Below are positions 18,363 through 27,761 of a stretch of DNA of 55,996 nt, piece after piece (positions within the stretch are counted from its first letter, which is position 1; each line of letters starts with the position of its first letter). The translations under genes and the position numbers were made by a program. Under the pieces are notes generated by a model that made no database searches, was not told the origin of the DNA, and saw only the letters and a list, made by a program, of their open reading frames with translations. Source of the DNA: Candidatus Caldarchaeum subterraneum (GTDB taxonomy: Archaea > Thermoproteota > Nitrososphaeria_A > Caldarchaeales > Caldarchaeaceae); contig CALHAG010000018.1 of NCBI GenBank assembly GCA_937934305.1, positions 1-55,996 of the forward strand, written 5' to 3'.

Positions 18363-19202
18363 CTAACCTCCCCGTAGCTCCAGTTGTCTCTCAAGCTTCT
18401 GCTTAAGCGACAGGTACTCGCTTTGCTTAAGCTCGCCGATTTTGTACCGTAGCTCCAGCTTGTTGAGCTCTTTCTTGATTTTCTGATGCTGCTCCATCAA
18501 TACCTCCAGCGCCTTCAACGCGGATTGGACATCCTGCTCAAACATGTTTATGAACTCGTCCTGCATTCCTAGGTCGCGTCCATTTGTTTTTACCTTCTGT
18601 AGACGCTCCTCCAGCTGTGTCTTGAAGGTTGGCAGGTCAGCCAATCGAATGTTGAACGGGTTTCTCAGGTACATCAGTTTTGGCCTAAGACGCCCCATCT
18701 CCTTCTCAATCTCCAGCTTCTGCGTGATGTATTGACGGTCTGGAATTTCTCCAACCTCGTGCTTAACCTTAAGCTTCTCAAGCGTCGCGTTAAGGGTGTT
18801 GATACGCTCCTCAACCTTAGCTATCTCAGCCTGCCTCCTCTCGTCAAGCGTCTTAAGCCTTGAGCGATACTCTTGGAAAAGCTCGCTGAAAACTTCGGGG
18901 TCAGCCTCGCGGTCGAGAAACAGGTCAATGAGACGGAAATACCATAGATACACTGTAGACATCTGGTCCACGAGCCTCTTCTCCTCAACAGCAACATCCT
19001 CTCCGACGGGCGGCTGAACTGCCTGCTGCTCAACCGACTCCGCAGATGCCTCCGGCAACTGCTCGACAACCTCCTCGGCCTCCGTCACCTCTGGCTTAGG
19101 TGGCTCGGCCGGCTGCTCCAAAGTGTAGCCGCAGTATATGCAGAATTTCCCCTTTATGGTGAGCCTGTGACAATTCGGACACTCAATTCTTGTGGTTGCC
19201 AA
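18363..19202 (-). CDS. Zinc-ribbon coiled-coil protein of unknown function
   Basis: 279 residues. Residues 9-25 form a zinc ribbon (CPNCHRLT then FCIYCGY). A Glu/Pro-rich disordered stretch follows (about 30-75), then a helical domain (80-115) and long coiled coils (about 120-279). Two similar segments near 150 (KHEVGEIPDRQYITQKLEIE) and 255 (YKIGELKQSEYLSLKQKLE) look like SHOCT-type short helical hairpins placed at the ends of coiled coils. I do not recognise the family. The protein diverges from histone and thermosome genes. ATG lies about 25 bp below a minus-strand TATA (CTTTTTAAACAG), suggesting a leaderless, well expressed message. Confidence 0.75.
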   Translation of the reverse strand: MATTRIECPNCHRLTIKGKFCIYCGYTLEQPAEPPKPEVTEAEEVVEQLPEASAESVEQQAVQPPVGEDVAVEEKRLVDQMSTVYLWYFRLIDLFLDREADPEVFSELFQEYRSRLKTLDERRQAEIAKVEERINTLNATLEKLKVKHEVGEIPDRQYITQKLEIEKEMGRLRPKLMYLRNPFNIRLADLPTFKTQLEERLQKVKTNGRDLGMQDEFINMFEQDVQSALKALEVLMEQHQKIKKELNKLELRYKIGELKQSEYLSLKQKLERQLELRGG

Positions 19203-19368
19203 ACCGGTTACGCCTCAGCTTACTGTTTAAAAAGAGTTACTGATGGCTTTTAAACCCATATTTGGCCATAAATACCTAGAGATGTAACAGGGTATCCTGT
19301 GGGAAATTCATGGAAAGGCTGTAGAATTCAATGGGACTGTAAGGGTTTTATGTAGGTAGAAATGAGAT

Positions 19369-19614
19369 ATGACGATGTCCGAGAAAGAGGCCGACATTCC
19401 GTCGGCACCCATTCACCGTATAATGAAGAAGGCCGGAGCCGCGAGGGTGAGCGAGGACGCTGCCGATGAACTCCGCAAAATACTGGAAAACGTCGGAGCC
19501 ATGATAGCGCGAGAGGCTTTCGAGCTCGCCCAGTACGCGGGACGGCGGACCGTGAAGAAGGAAGATGTTGAGAGAGCCGCTAAAACCGTTCTCCGCAACC
19601 TTCCAACGGGTTAG
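19369..19614 (+). CDS. Archaeal histone
   Basis: 81 residues with a single histone fold from about residue 11 to 78. Typical features: APIHRIMKKAGAARVSEDA, LENVGAMIAREAFELAQYAGRRTVKKEDVERAAKTVL. The RRTVKKEDV segment provides the loop 2 DNA contact. It has a short N-terminal extension compared with HMfA/HMfB. It wraps DNA as dimers or multimers. Start could be ATG 19369 or the ATG two codons later. It is followed 46 bp later by the thermosome gene, which has its own TATA element. Confidence 0.95.
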   Translation: MTMSEKEADIPSAPIHRIMKKAGAARVSEDAADELRKILENVGAMIAREAFELAQYAGRRTVKKEDVERAAKTVLRNLPTG

Positions 19615-19660
19615 ACTTAAATTATTCCGCACATCCAACCCCGATAGAGGTTGATGAAGC

Positions 19661-21289
19661 ATGTCTCTAGCACCAGGTCAACCAGTAATAATTCTGAAGG
19701 AAGGCACGACGCGGACACAAGGTAGGTCTGCTCAGCGAAACAACATAGCCGCCGCCAAGATAATCGCCGAGATTGTGCGGACAACTCTTGGGCCGAAGGG
19801 TATGGACAAGCTTCTCGTGGACAACATCGGCGACGTCATCGTAACAAACGACGGCGCAACCATTCTTGAGAAAATCGATGTCGAACATCCCGCGGCCAAG
19901 ATGATTATCGAGGTGGCCAAGTCTCAGGACCATGTGGTAGGCGACGGTACCACAACGGCCGTCATCCTAGCGGGCGAGTTGTTGAGAAAAGCCGAGGAGC
20001 TGATTGAGCAGAAGATTCACGCAAGCACCATAATCTCTGGCTACAAAAAAGCCCTCGACAAAGCCCTAGAAGTCATAAACGAGAACGCCATCAAAATAGA
20101 CCTCAACGACAGAGCCACTCTGAGAAAAGTGATAACGACATCTTTGGGGAGCAAGTCTCTCGGCTTTGCCATGGACAGGCTTGTCGACATTGCAGTCGAC
20201 TCTGTCCTAAGCGTCGTGAAGGAGTTCAACGGCAAACAGAGGGCCGATAAAGACGATATCCAGATTGTGAAGAAAATTGGCAAAAGCCTGGGCGAGACAG
20301 AGCTGATTCGCGGTGTCGTAGTGGATAAGGAGGTTGTTCACGCCGCCATGCCCAAACGTGTAGAGAACGCGCGGATAGCTCTCATCGACAGCCCCTTCGA
20401 GATTGAGAAGACAGAGTTCAGCGCCGAAATCCGCATAAGGGACCCGCTGAAAATAAAGGAGTTCCTCGACGAGGAGACAAACATACTCAAGGGCATGGTT
20501 GACAAGGTGAAGGCAGTCGGCGCCAACGTTGTCTTCTGCCAGAAAGGAATAGACGACGCGGCTCAGTTCTTCCTCGCGAAAGAAGGCATTCTCGCAGTTA
20601 GGCGCGTCAAGAAAAGCGACATGGAGAAGCTCGCCAAAGCGACTGGTGGGAGAGTTGTAACAAACTTTGAGGACCTTTCCCCCAAAGACCTTGGACGAGC
20701 GGGACTCGTCGAGGAGAGGAAAATAGGTGAAGACCGGATGGTCTTTGTGGAGAAATGCGAGAACCCCAAGGCCGTTGCGGTGCTGTTGAGGGCTGGACTT
20801 GAGAGACAGCTTGACGAGGCTGAACGGGCTCTTAACGACGCCATCATGAACATGATTGACTTGGTGGACGACCCACGCGTAGTGCCCGGCGGAGGAGCTA
20901 TAGAGGAGGAGATCGCGAGACAGCTGAGACAGACGGCGGGCAAGCTTTCGGGCAAAGAGCAGCTTGCCTACCTCGCATTCGCTGAAGCTGTTGAAGCAAT
21001 ACCGAGAACCCTCGCCGAAAACGCTGGACTCGAGCCTGTGGAGATTATGGCTCAGCTACGTCACGCCCATGAAAACGGGCAGAGAAGTGTGGGCGTCAAC
21101 ATCTTCGGCGGCGGCGTCATCGACATGCTGGCCAAAGGTGTGATTGAGCCGGCGAAGGTCAAGCTCCACGCTCTCCGCTCAAGCTTCGAAGCAGCTTCGA
21201 TGATACTGAGAATAGACGACGTCGTGGCAGCCTCCAAGAAGAAGGAGGAAAAGAAGAAGGAAGGCGAATCAGAGACGCCTGAATTCTAA
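19661..21289 (+). CDS. Thermosome subunit (group II chaperonin)
   Basis: 542 residues. ATP-dependent folding chamber subunit. Seen motifs: [26 protein letters not shown] near the N-terminus, VTNDGATIL near 67, GDGTTT near 95 (nucleotide phosphate binding), the apical-domain helical protrusion around 250-280, and VVPGGGAIE near 408. The C-terminal tail is a Lys/Glu-rich stretch without the Gly-Gly-Met repeats found in many thermosomes. The leader has GAGGTTGATG about 5 nt before the ATG and a TATA-like ACTTAAATTA at about 19615, so this highly expressed gene seems to use a leader and Shine-Dalgarno. Confidence 0.97.
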   Translation: MSLAPGQPVIILKEGTTRTQGRSAQRNNIAAAKIIAEIVRTTLGPKGMDKLLVDNIGDVIVTNDGATILEKIDVEHPAAKMIIEVAKSQDHVVGDGTTTAVILAGELLRKAEELIEQKIHASTIISGYKKALDKALEVINENAIKIDLNDRATLRKVITTSLGSKSLGFAMDRLVDIAVDSVLSVVKEFNGKQRADKDDIQIVKKIGKSLGETELIRGVVVDKEVVHAAMPKRVENARIALIDSPFEIEKTEFSAEIRIRDPLKIKEFLDEETNILKGMVDKVKAVGANVVFCQKGIDDAAQFFLAKEGILAVRRVKKSDMEKLAKATGGRVVTNFEDLSPKDLGRAGLVEERKIGEDRMVFVEKCENPKAVAVLLRAGLERQLDEAERALNDAIMNMIDLVDDPRVVPGGGAIEEEIARQLRQTAGKLSGKEQLAYLAFAEAVEAIPRTLAENAGLEPVEIMAQLRHAHENGQRSVGVNIFGGGVIDMLAKGVIEPAKVKLHALRSSFEAASMILRIDDVVAASKKKEEKKKEGESETPEF

Positions 21290-21347
21290 ACCATTTTTTG
21301 TTAAACCTCCCAAGGTTTTTTAGAACCATTTTGAAACATTTTTCACC

Positions 21348-21728
21348 ATGAACAGTCGCATGATTATTGGTGCTTTGATAGGCGTTGGTGTTCTGGTGCA
21401 GATAGCGATTGGCGAGTCTGGGTTCGCGGCGGGTTCTTTGCAGCTGGTTCACGCAGCCATAGGTATTTTGGGCATATTTGTTGTCGGGGCTTATCTTGCT
21501 GTGGGGAGAGTTAGCCGAGTGGTGACCGCTTTGACGGCTGTGGTGCTTCTTGTGACGCTTACACAGGTGGTGATGGGGATGGGGTTGATGCGATGGGTTG
21601 AGCTGGGTATTGGTTTGAGGGCGCTTGAGGAAAGCCACCGCGGCACAGCCTACATCCTCTTCATTCTCGGGCTAGTTGTAAGCGTCGTCGCAGCAATCCA
21701 GAGAAGAAAGGCGGAGAAAAAACCCTAA
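21348..21728 (+). CDS. Four-helix membrane protein, possible half-size CtaA/heme-binding relative
   Basis: 126 residues with four predicted membrane helices. The two halves resemble each other: VQIAIGESG followed by LQLVHAAIGIL, and TQVVMGMGL followed by LEESHRGTAYIL. Each half thus has a Q-x-x-x-G helix end and a histidine at the start of the next helix (about residues 38 and 98). This is the pattern of heme A synthase (CtaA/Cox15), where paired histidines hold heme, but at half the usual size; short archaeal CtaA forms are known. No cytochrome oxidase or heme genes are adjacent. Heme binding is inference. Confidence 0.6.
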   Translation: MNSRMIIGALIGVGVLVQIAIGESGFAAGSLQLVHAAIGILGIFVVGAYLAVGRVSRVVTALTAVVLLVTLTQVVMGMGLMRWVELGIGLRALEESHRGTAYILFILGLVVSVVAAIQRRKAEKKP

Positions 21729-21770
21729 CCTCAACCGCTTCCTTAAATTTCTCCCCATCTCTCTATCTAC

Positions 21771-22976
21771 ATGGTTTTCCCATTCTCCTCTGTTTTTGAC
21801 TTCGCCGTAGAGATGAAGGAAGAATACGAGATTTTCCGCAAATCTGTTAGGGCCTTTGCCGAGAAGGAGATTGAGCCTCTGGTTAAGGAGATTGAGCGCA
21901 CCAACACTATTCCGCCGGCTCTTTTGAAGAAGGCTGCGGAGCAGGGCTACCTCGGCCTCGGCATTCCCGAAACCTATGATGGACAGGGAACGGACATGAT
22001 GTACTCCACCTTGTTCGTCGAGGAGGTTTCACGCATATGCCCCGCGTTCACAGTCGCCACTTTGGTTGGCGTTCTCTTCACCTACCCTGTCATGGTCTAT
22101 GGCACCGAGGAGCAGAAACGCAAATATCTTCCACCGATAGCACGTGGAGAAAAGTTCGCGGCACACGCCACAACAGAGCCTGGGGCGGGCACAGACGTGG
22201 CTGGAATCGAGACCACGGCCAAGCGGAAAAACGGAGGCTGGGAAATAAATGGAAGAAAATACTTCATCTCAGGAGCGGATAAAGCAGATTATTTCATCGT
22301 CCTCGCCAGAACCTCTCCCCCACCCAGCAGAAAAGAAAGGCACAAGGGACTCAGCTTCTTCATCGTGGAAAGAGGCACTCCCGGGTTCCGAGTAGGTGAA
22401 AAAATCGAGGTGATAGGCATCAGGGGCAGCCATCCATGCGAAGTCATACTTGACAACGTCTATGTGCCTGAAGAGAACATGGTGGGGGAGGAGGGGCAGG
22501 GATTCAAAATCGCGATGGACACCTACGACCACGGCAGAATAGGTGTGGCGGCTCAAGCTGTCGGAGTTGCCCAAGCCTGTCTCGAAAAAGCACTACAGTA
22601 TTCGCTTCAGCGTAGAGTGTTCGAGAGGCCGCTGATATACTTCCAGGCGGTGCAGTTTCATGTCAGCGAGATGCTCACCATGCTCGAGGGCGCGAGGCTA
22701 ATGCTCTACTGGGCAACCACCCTCGCCAACAAGAATAGGCCCGAGGCTGTAATGGCTGCGTCGATGGCCAAACTATATGCCACAGAAGTGGCAGAAAAGG
22801 CTGCGCTCAAGGCTATAACTGTCCACGGCGGCGTCGGAGTGGCTACAGACGGCATGGTTGAAAGGTTTCTAAGAGATTCGCAGGTCTTCAAAATCTACGA
22901 AGGCGCCAACGACATCCAGAAACTTGTAATACTCCGCCAGATGATGAAGACCGCGTTCGGCATGGATGTCGACTAA
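21771..22976 (+). CDS. Acyl-CoA dehydrogenase
   Basis: 401 residues, full length, FAD-dependent alpha,beta-dehydrogenation of acyl-CoA thioesters. Family marks: [12 protein letters not shown] near 145, [16 protein letters not shown] near 178, and the C-terminal VHGGVGV and [10 protein letters not shown] segment near 380 containing the catalytic Glu in the position used by short/medium-chain enzymes. There is a leaderless-type spacing from CCTTAAATTTC (about 21743) to ATG 21771; an internal ATG at residue 15 is an alternative. No electron-transfer flavoprotein or thiolase is next to it, so substrate chain length and pathway stay open. Confidence 0.95.
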   Translation: MVFPFSSVFDFAVEMKEEYEIFRKSVRAFAEKEIEPLVKEIERTNTIPPALLKKAAEQGYLGLGIPETYDGQGTDMMYSTLFVEEVSRICPAFTVATLVGVLFTYPVMVYGTEEQKRKYLPPIARGEKFAAHATTEPGAGTDVAGIETTAKRKNGGWEINGRKYFISGADKADYFIVLARTSPPPSRKERHKGLSFFIVERGTPGFRVGEKIEVIGIRGSHPCEVILDNVYVPEENMVGEEGQGFKIAMDTYDHGRIGVAAQAVGVAQACLEKALQYSLQRRVFERPLIYFQAVQFHVSEMLTMLEGARLMLYWATTLANKNRPEAVMAASMAKLYATEVAEKAALKAITVHGGVGVATDGMVERFLRDSQVFKIYEGANDIQKLVILRQMMKTAFGMDVD

Positions 22977-23018
22977 ATTCGTATGAGATAGGCTTTTAAA
23001 AAGCCGGGCTAGGCTAAT

Positions 23019-23606
23019 ATGCTGGTTGAGATGTGGGGTTATCTACGCTTTGCCGCCGCCACGGTTCTTTCCTTCGCAATCGCCTTCATCCTAATCTATC
23101 TGGAAAACATTTACATCAACCCACTTCATCCAGCCATAATCTCCATATTGTTGACGGCTTCGGCTGCCGGTTTGGTGGCGAGGGCCTCCGCCAAATCCGC
23201 TCTCGCTGCAGCGGTCGGGGGCTTGGCTGCGTTTGCATTATCCCGGTTTCTCAATTTCTCGCTTTGGAGCCCGTCACAGCTTGAGGCTGACCTGTTTGTG
23301 TCGAGGCTGCTGCTCATCGGTGGCGCGACATTTCTCGCCGGGTTGATGGGATATGTTGCGGGTAATGTTTTCGCTCCTAAGCCTGTCGAAGCAGAGAAAC
23401 CTGTTCAGCCAACGTCTGCCACCCAAAAAATAGAGCAACCTCCAACAAAATCCCCGCCACCGCAGGAAAACGTGCAGCAGATTATGAAAATCTGTAAGTT
23501 CTGCTCCAGCGTGATACCGGGGGAGTCGAGGTTCTGCCCCATGTGCGGAGCCAAGCTCATCGAGACCGGTGAAGAATCGAGTGAAAGCATCCAAGGAAGG
23601 GGTTGA
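23019..23606 (+). CDS. Membrane protein with C-terminal zinc ribbon
   Basis: 195 residues. Four predicted membrane helices (about 5-120), a Pro/Gln-rich linker, and a C-terminal zinc ribbon (CKFCSS then FCPMCGA, about 159-180). Architecture is common among archaeal proteins of unknown function; I know no specific role. The last 38 bp overlap the beginning of the helicase gene, so the two are probably cotranscribed. A TTTTAAAA element (about 22993-23001) is the likely TATA. Confidence 0.75.
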   Translation: MLVEMWGYLRFAAATVLSFAIAFILIYLENIYINPLHPAIISILLTASAAGLVARASAKSALAAAVGGLAAFALSRFLNFSLWSPSQLEADLFVSRLLLIGGATFLAGLMGYVAGNVFAPKPVEAEKPVQPTSATQKIEQPPTKSPPPQENVQQIMKICKFCSSVIPGESRFCPMCGAKLIETGEESSESIQGRG

Positions 23607-26436
23607 GGTCCTCAACAGCTTAGCCAAAGTTTTGCGAGACGCTGTGCTGGAGAGGTTCAGCGACCTCACGCCTCCGCAGATACAGGCCATTCCACATGTC
23701 TTGAACGGTGAGAACATTCTGTTGATGGCTCCTACAGGGACAGGCAAAACAGAGGCGGCCCTCATCCCCCTAATCAACAATCTGCTACTGTCATCATCTT
23801 TTGAAGGTGTGAAAATCCTCTACATAACGCCGCTAAGGGCCCTCAACCGTGACCTTCTAGACAGAATAGAGTGGTGGGCGAGCCGCTTCGACATGACGGT
23901 GGGCGTAAGACACGGCGACACAGGCCAGCGAGAGAGAAGGGCACAAGCACTCTCGCCGCCAACCATTCTGATAACCACACCTGAGACGCTTCAGATACTT
24001 TTGACAGCTCGGATACTGAGGCAGCATCTGAGACGTGTTGAAGCCGTTGTGGTCGACGAAGTGCATGAACTCGCTGGCGACAAGAGGGGCAGCCAGCTTT
24101 CCCTAGCCTTGGAGAGGCTTGTGGAGATAACGGGGAGAGATTTTCAGCGGATAGGGCTGTCGGCCACTGTGGGGGCGCCTGATAAAATTGCACAGTTTCT
24201 CGTGGGCCATGGAAGAAGCTGCGCTGTGGTGAGGGTTCCATTATCCAAGTCACTTCAGCTCTCTGTGGAATATCCCGACCCCGACGAAAATGATTACGAA
24301 TTGGCTGAGAAACTCTCCATTCATCCCGAGGTGGCGGCGAGACTCAGTCTAATCAGAAGACTGGTTGACCAGCATGAATCCACGCTAGTCTTCACCAACA
24401 CAAGGCCGCTCTCGGAGATTTTGACCAACCGCTTCAGGGCATGGGACGAGGCCGCACCAATAGGCATACATCATGGAAGCCTCGCCAAATCCACCCGCAT
24501 AGGCGCTGAACAGGCCTTGAAGACAGGCGGCCTCTCGGGAGTCATATGCACCTCATCCCTCGAGATGGGCATCGACGTGGGCCGCATAGAACTATGCATC
24601 CAATACAACTCCCCGCGTGAGGTGACTAGGCTTGTCCAGCGTGTGGGCAGAAGTGGCCACACCCTCTCAGGCACAGCAAAAGGTGTTATCATCGTCACAG
24701 ACTCGGACGACGCGTTGGAAAGCCTCGCAATCATCAGAAGAGCCTACAGCGACTTGATAGAAGATGTCACAGTGTTTGAGAATAGCTATGACGTCGCGGC
24801 GCACCAGCTCGCTGGACTGCTAATCGAGAGGAAACGTATCAAACTCGAGGATGCTCTCAAAATTTTCCAACGCTCCTACTGCTACAGAAACTTCACCATG
24901 GAGCAGCTTTTGAAAACCGCTCAACATCTAGAGAAGCTTGGAGCAGCAGTTCTCACATCGGACAACATCCTTGAAACACCTCCCAGAAACAACATCCTCT
25001 ACGAATACTACTTCAACAACCTCACCATGATACCTGAGGAAAAACAGTACCTCGTGGTCAACGAGTCATCAGGCGAAGCCGTCGGCATACTTGATGAAGA
25101 GTTTGTCGCCGAATACGGTGAACCCGGGACACGCTTCATATTGATGGGAAAGGCGTGGGAAATCATACAGACTGGTGGTGAACGCATTTACGTGGCACAG
25201 CTCGACAGCCTCGAGGGAGCTGTTCCCTCATGGGTCGGGGAAGAAATACCTGTTCCCTACGAGGTGGCACAGGAAGTCGGAGCGATAAGGAGAAGATATG
25301 CCGAGGCCCTGTCTAAGGGTGAAGAGGAAAAGGCTCTCGAGATGCTTGCCCACCAATACCGCACATCCACAACGTTGTTGAAGAAGTCGCTGCGAGAAGT
25401 TAAGATGCATCATGAGCAGGGATTGCCTGTTCCCTCTGACAGGCTTGTGATGCTCGAGGAGACACCTGAATACGTCGTGCTACATGTCTGCGGAGGCCTC
25501 AAAGTCAACAGAACCTTAGCCCGCACAATCGCTTACCAAGTCTCCTCCGAGCTGGGAACAGCCGTCACCGTCCAGCAGGACGCGTATCGAATCGTCTACA
25601 AGTCACGCGAAATAACCGCTGACGCGGTGCTCAACGCTGTGAAAAATCTTGCGGAGGAGGAGAGTTGGTGGGAGGGCTTCAGGAAAGCGGTCGAGTCGTC
25701 GAGCCTCTTTAGAAGGAGGCTTGTGCATGTAGCCCGTAAGATGGGGATGATAGCGAAGGATGCGAGCCTACTGGACATCGACACAGCCAAGCTCGCTGAT
25801 GTTTTAAAGGACACAATCACATACGAGGAGGCGTTACAACACTGCTTCTCAGCAGATTTTGAGCCCGAGAAAGCACACTATCTCCTGAAAAGCATCGTCT
25901 CAGGAGAGCTAGAGCTGGTGGTTGTAAGGCTTCTCGAGCCATCGCCGCTGACGAGCCTAACAGTCAGAAGATACGCCAGCGACATAGACGTGATTGCCTC
26001 GGAGCGTTTGCAGAGGCTTGTTGTCAACGCCGTCCGTGGGAGACTTAACAACGAGCCTGTCACCCTTGTCTGCACCGTGTGCTGGAACTGGTTCGGCAGG
26101 AGTTTGGTGCGGGAGCTTGAGCAGTGGCCGAGCTGCCAGTCATGCGGCTCAAGACGCCTCGGCGTGTTGAGAGAGGAGCCAGATGCTGTGATGAACCTTG
26201 TCTCGAGAAAGGGGAAGCCGGTCAACATGGTTGAGAGACAGATACGGCGAAGGGCTTTGGAGACTTCTAAGCTGGTTGAGAAGTATGGGAAAGCTGCAGT
26301 ATTCACCCTAGCCAGCAAATACCTTGACGTCGAGGAGGCCTCGGCTATCCTTGAGAAGGAGAGCTCTGTCGGTGTTAGGCTTGTGGAGTTGATTGTCGAT
26401 GCTGAGAAACGGCGAATTCAGAGTATGTTTAAGTGA
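23569..26436 (+). CDS. Lhr-type superfamily 2 DNA/RNA helicase
   Basis: 955 residues. Helicase motifs: Q-motif-like LTPPQIQAIPHVL (33-45), Walker A APTGTGKTEAA (54-64), DEVH box (163-166), LSATVG, FTNTRPLSE, SSLEMGIDVGRIE and QRVGRSGH. A Lhr core winged-helix and domain-4 region fills the C-terminal half, with a four-cysteine zinc site near residues 834-856 (CTVCW and CQSCGS), which only some Lhr subgroups carry. Lhr helicases translocate 3'-5' and act in repair and RNA-DNA hybrid removal. Start is GTG 23569 or GTG 23581; both overlap the upstream gene. It converges on the SMC-kleisin-KITE operon with an 8-bp overlap. Confidence 0.92.
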   Translation: MKNRVKASKEGVEVLNSLAKVLRDAVLERFSDLTPPQIQAIPHVLNGENILLMAPTGTGKTEAALIPLINNLLLSSSFEGVKILYITPLRALNRDLLDRIEWWASRFDMTVGVRHGDTGQRERRAQALSPPTILITTPETLQILLTARILRQHLRRVEAVVVDEVHELAGDKRGSQLSLALERLVEITGRDFQRIGLSATVGAPDKIAQFLVGHGRSCAVVRVPLSKSLQLSVEYPDPDENDYELAEKLSIHPEVAARLSLIRRLVDQHESTLVFTNTRPLSEILTNRFRAWDEAAPIGIHHGSLAKSTRIGAEQALKTGGLSGVICTSSLEMGIDVGRIELCIQYNSPREVTRLVQRVGRSGHTLSGTAKGVIIVTDSDDALESLAIIRRAYSDLIEDVTVFENSYDVAAHQLAGLLIERKRIKLEDALKIFQRSYCYRNFTMEQLLKTAQHLEKLGAAVLTSDNILETPPRNNILYEYYFNNLTMIPEEKQYLVVNESSGEAVGILDEEFVAEYGEPGTRFILMGKAWEIIQTGGERIYVAQLDSLEGAVPSWVGEEIPVPYEVAQEVGAIRRRYAEALSKGEEEKALEMLAHQYRTSTTLLKKSLREVKMHHEQGLPVPSDRLVMLEETPEYVVLHVCGGLKVNRTLARTIAYQVSSELGTAVTVQQDAYRIVYKSREITADAVLNAVKNLAEEESWWEGFRKAVESSSLFRRRLVHVARKMGMIAKDASLLDIDTAKLADVLKDTITYEEALQHCFSADFEPEKAHYLLKSIVSGELELVVVRLLEPSPLTSLTVRRYASDIDVIASERLQRLVVNAVRGRLNNEPVTLVCTVCWNWFGRSLVRELEQWPSCQSCGSRRLGVLREEPDAVMNLVSRKGKPVNMVERQIRRRALETSKLVEKYGKAAVFTLASKYLDVEEASAILEKESSVGVRLVELIVDAEKRRIQSMFK

Positions 26437-27004
26437 TTTCCCTTGTCTGTAGGTCTGTCAACGCCTTGAGCAGTTGCTTCTGGTCAACCTCCGCAACAGC
26501 CCGCCAACCCACTGAGAGAACACCATCACCCGAGTCAACGAGATAGCCTCTCCGCATAAACTTCTCCAGAGCCGATTCAACCCTCCACTTCGGCATCTTA
26601 GCCTCCAACAGCTCCATCAAATCTTTCCGAGGAGCCTTTCCACCTCTTGAGAAAAGAAGCGCCAAAGCCGCGGCTAAGACAGCCAATTCATCCACCCTCC
26701 ATCCTGCGGCAACCACGTCCGAGAGAGTCAAAGGCTCCGCCAACGTGATGAAATACCTCGCTCTATCATAGTCTTCTTCACCCGGCTGCTCGACAACTGT
26801 TTCGAACAGAATCTTTACACGCAGCCCCATCGGCTCAAGCCTGTGGTTAAGGGTCTCGATGACTTTGAGATAGTTTTTGCCCAGCCTTCGCCGTAGCTCG
26901 TAGCCGCGTACCCCGGGTAGTCTATGGCTTGTGAATAGCAGCATGGCCATGGCTGTTTGTAGACGTTTTCTCGCCGTGGACTGTTCAGGCTTCTGCTCAG
27001 ACAA
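26429..27004 (-). CDS. Nse3/MAGE-like tandem winged-helix (KITE) protein of an SMC complex
   Basis: 191 residues from TTG 27004, chosen because GGGAGGTG lies about 6-7 nt upstream; an upstream TTG at 27034 would add 10 residues. Two winged-helix units: WHA about 12-90 (LPGVRGYELRRRL, then YFITLAEP) and WHB about 104-185. WHB shows LAVLAAALALLFSRGG, LEKFMRRGYL and GWRAVAEVDQKQLLKAL, closely following the MAGE/Nse3 pattern (LIFMxGN, FVxQKYL, WGPRALAETSKMKVLEFL). KITE proteins bind the kleisin linker and DNA. Third gene after the SMC and kleisin genes, overlapping the latter. I favour Nse3-like over ScpB on those segments; no profile search was possible. Confidence 0.72.
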   Translation of the reverse strand: MSEQKPEQSTARKRLQTAMAMLLFTSHRLPGVRGYELRRRLGKNYLKVIETLNHRLEPMGLRVKILFETVVEQPGEEDYDRARYFITLAEPLTLSDVVAAGWRVDELAVLAAALALLFSRGGKAPRKDLMELLEAKMPKWRVESALEKFMRRGYLVDSGDGVLSVGWRAVAEVDQKQLLKALTDLQTREIT

Positions 27005-27761
27005 CGAGTTCACCTCCCTTGACCGTGACGACAAGCGATGAGACGCTGCTCCGTTTCACCTTCTCAGTGTAAGGTATGATGCGTATCTCACCCGTCAACG
27101 GGTTCTTTTTCAAATCAGCGTATCCCTCGCTCACCACAAAAGCTGTCAGAAAAGCTCTCTCAACAACCTTGGAAGGACCCTCAGCGTTAACGAAGCCTAG
27201 ATAATCCACACTCCCATCAACATCCCTAGCCCCCAGCATCTCTCCATGAATCCTTCTAACATCTTCCTCAAGCCTCTCATACTGAGAAAAAGTCTTTGAC
27301 AGGTTTTCCAGAGCAAGGCCCTCCGACGGCAGCATCTCTCCAGCTGTTTTTTCTCCACGCGTGGGTAGGCTGAGGAAATGCTCCAGCCCGATGTTGAGCA
27401 TGTGTATGGTGAGTTGCTCGGTGTAGAGGATGGGTCTCCAGCTTGAGACGAACGCCGCTGCGAGAGACTTCTTATCCGACGAAGCTATTTTGAGAGCTAT
27501 AACTTGGCTGTCGAGGAAGAGCGAGTTGGCCCTGTCCTTGAGCCATTTATGCTGAAGAGCCACCACAACAGCTATCCTGTAGAGCGTCTCGGCGTCGAGG
27601 ACCAGAACCTCTGCGTTACGGAATTTCTCCAAAATGCTACGCAGCTTGCTGAGCATCGACTTCACGTCAAGGTTATAGGGGTCAGTCCCCGACTTGGCCA
27701 CCGCTTCACATAAGGCAATAAGCCTCTCCAACTCCTCCCTAGCCACTTTGACGCTCGTCAC
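26997..27761 (-). CDS. Kleisin (ScpA/Nse4-like) subunit of an SMC complex
   Basis: 254 residues. The N-terminal domain follows the ScpA pattern: SGTDPYNLDVKSML at about 24-37 (ScpA: KIDPWDIDI), then a helical stretch with LDAETLYRIAVVVALQHKWL near 56-75. The C-terminal winged helix has RAFLTAFVVSEGYADLKKNPLTGEIRI near 205-231, like the ScpA end that contacts the SMC head. The middle (about 110-190) is the linker expected to hold the KITE protein. It overlaps the SMC gene by 23 bp and the KITE gene by 8 bp. Kleisins bridge two SMC heads into a ring; here this role is inferred from sequence and context. Confidence 0.75.
   Translation of the reverse strand: MTSVKVAREELERLIALCEAVAKSGTDPYNLDVKSMLSKLRSILEKFRNAEVLVLDAETLYRIAVVVALQHKWLKDRANSLFLDSQVIALKIASSDKKSLAAAFVSSWRPILYTEQLTIHMLNIGLEHFLSLPTRGEKTAGEMLPSEGLALENLSKTFSQYERLEEDVRRIHGEMLGARDVDGSVDYLGFVNAEGPSKVVERAFLTAFVVSEGYADLKKNPLTGEIRIIPYTEKVKRSSVSSLVVTVKGGELVV

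Noticed and set aside
23843-24253. 136-codon minus-strand frame opposite the helicase
   Set aside because: Overlaps conserved helicase motifs on the other strand and has no promoter or domain.
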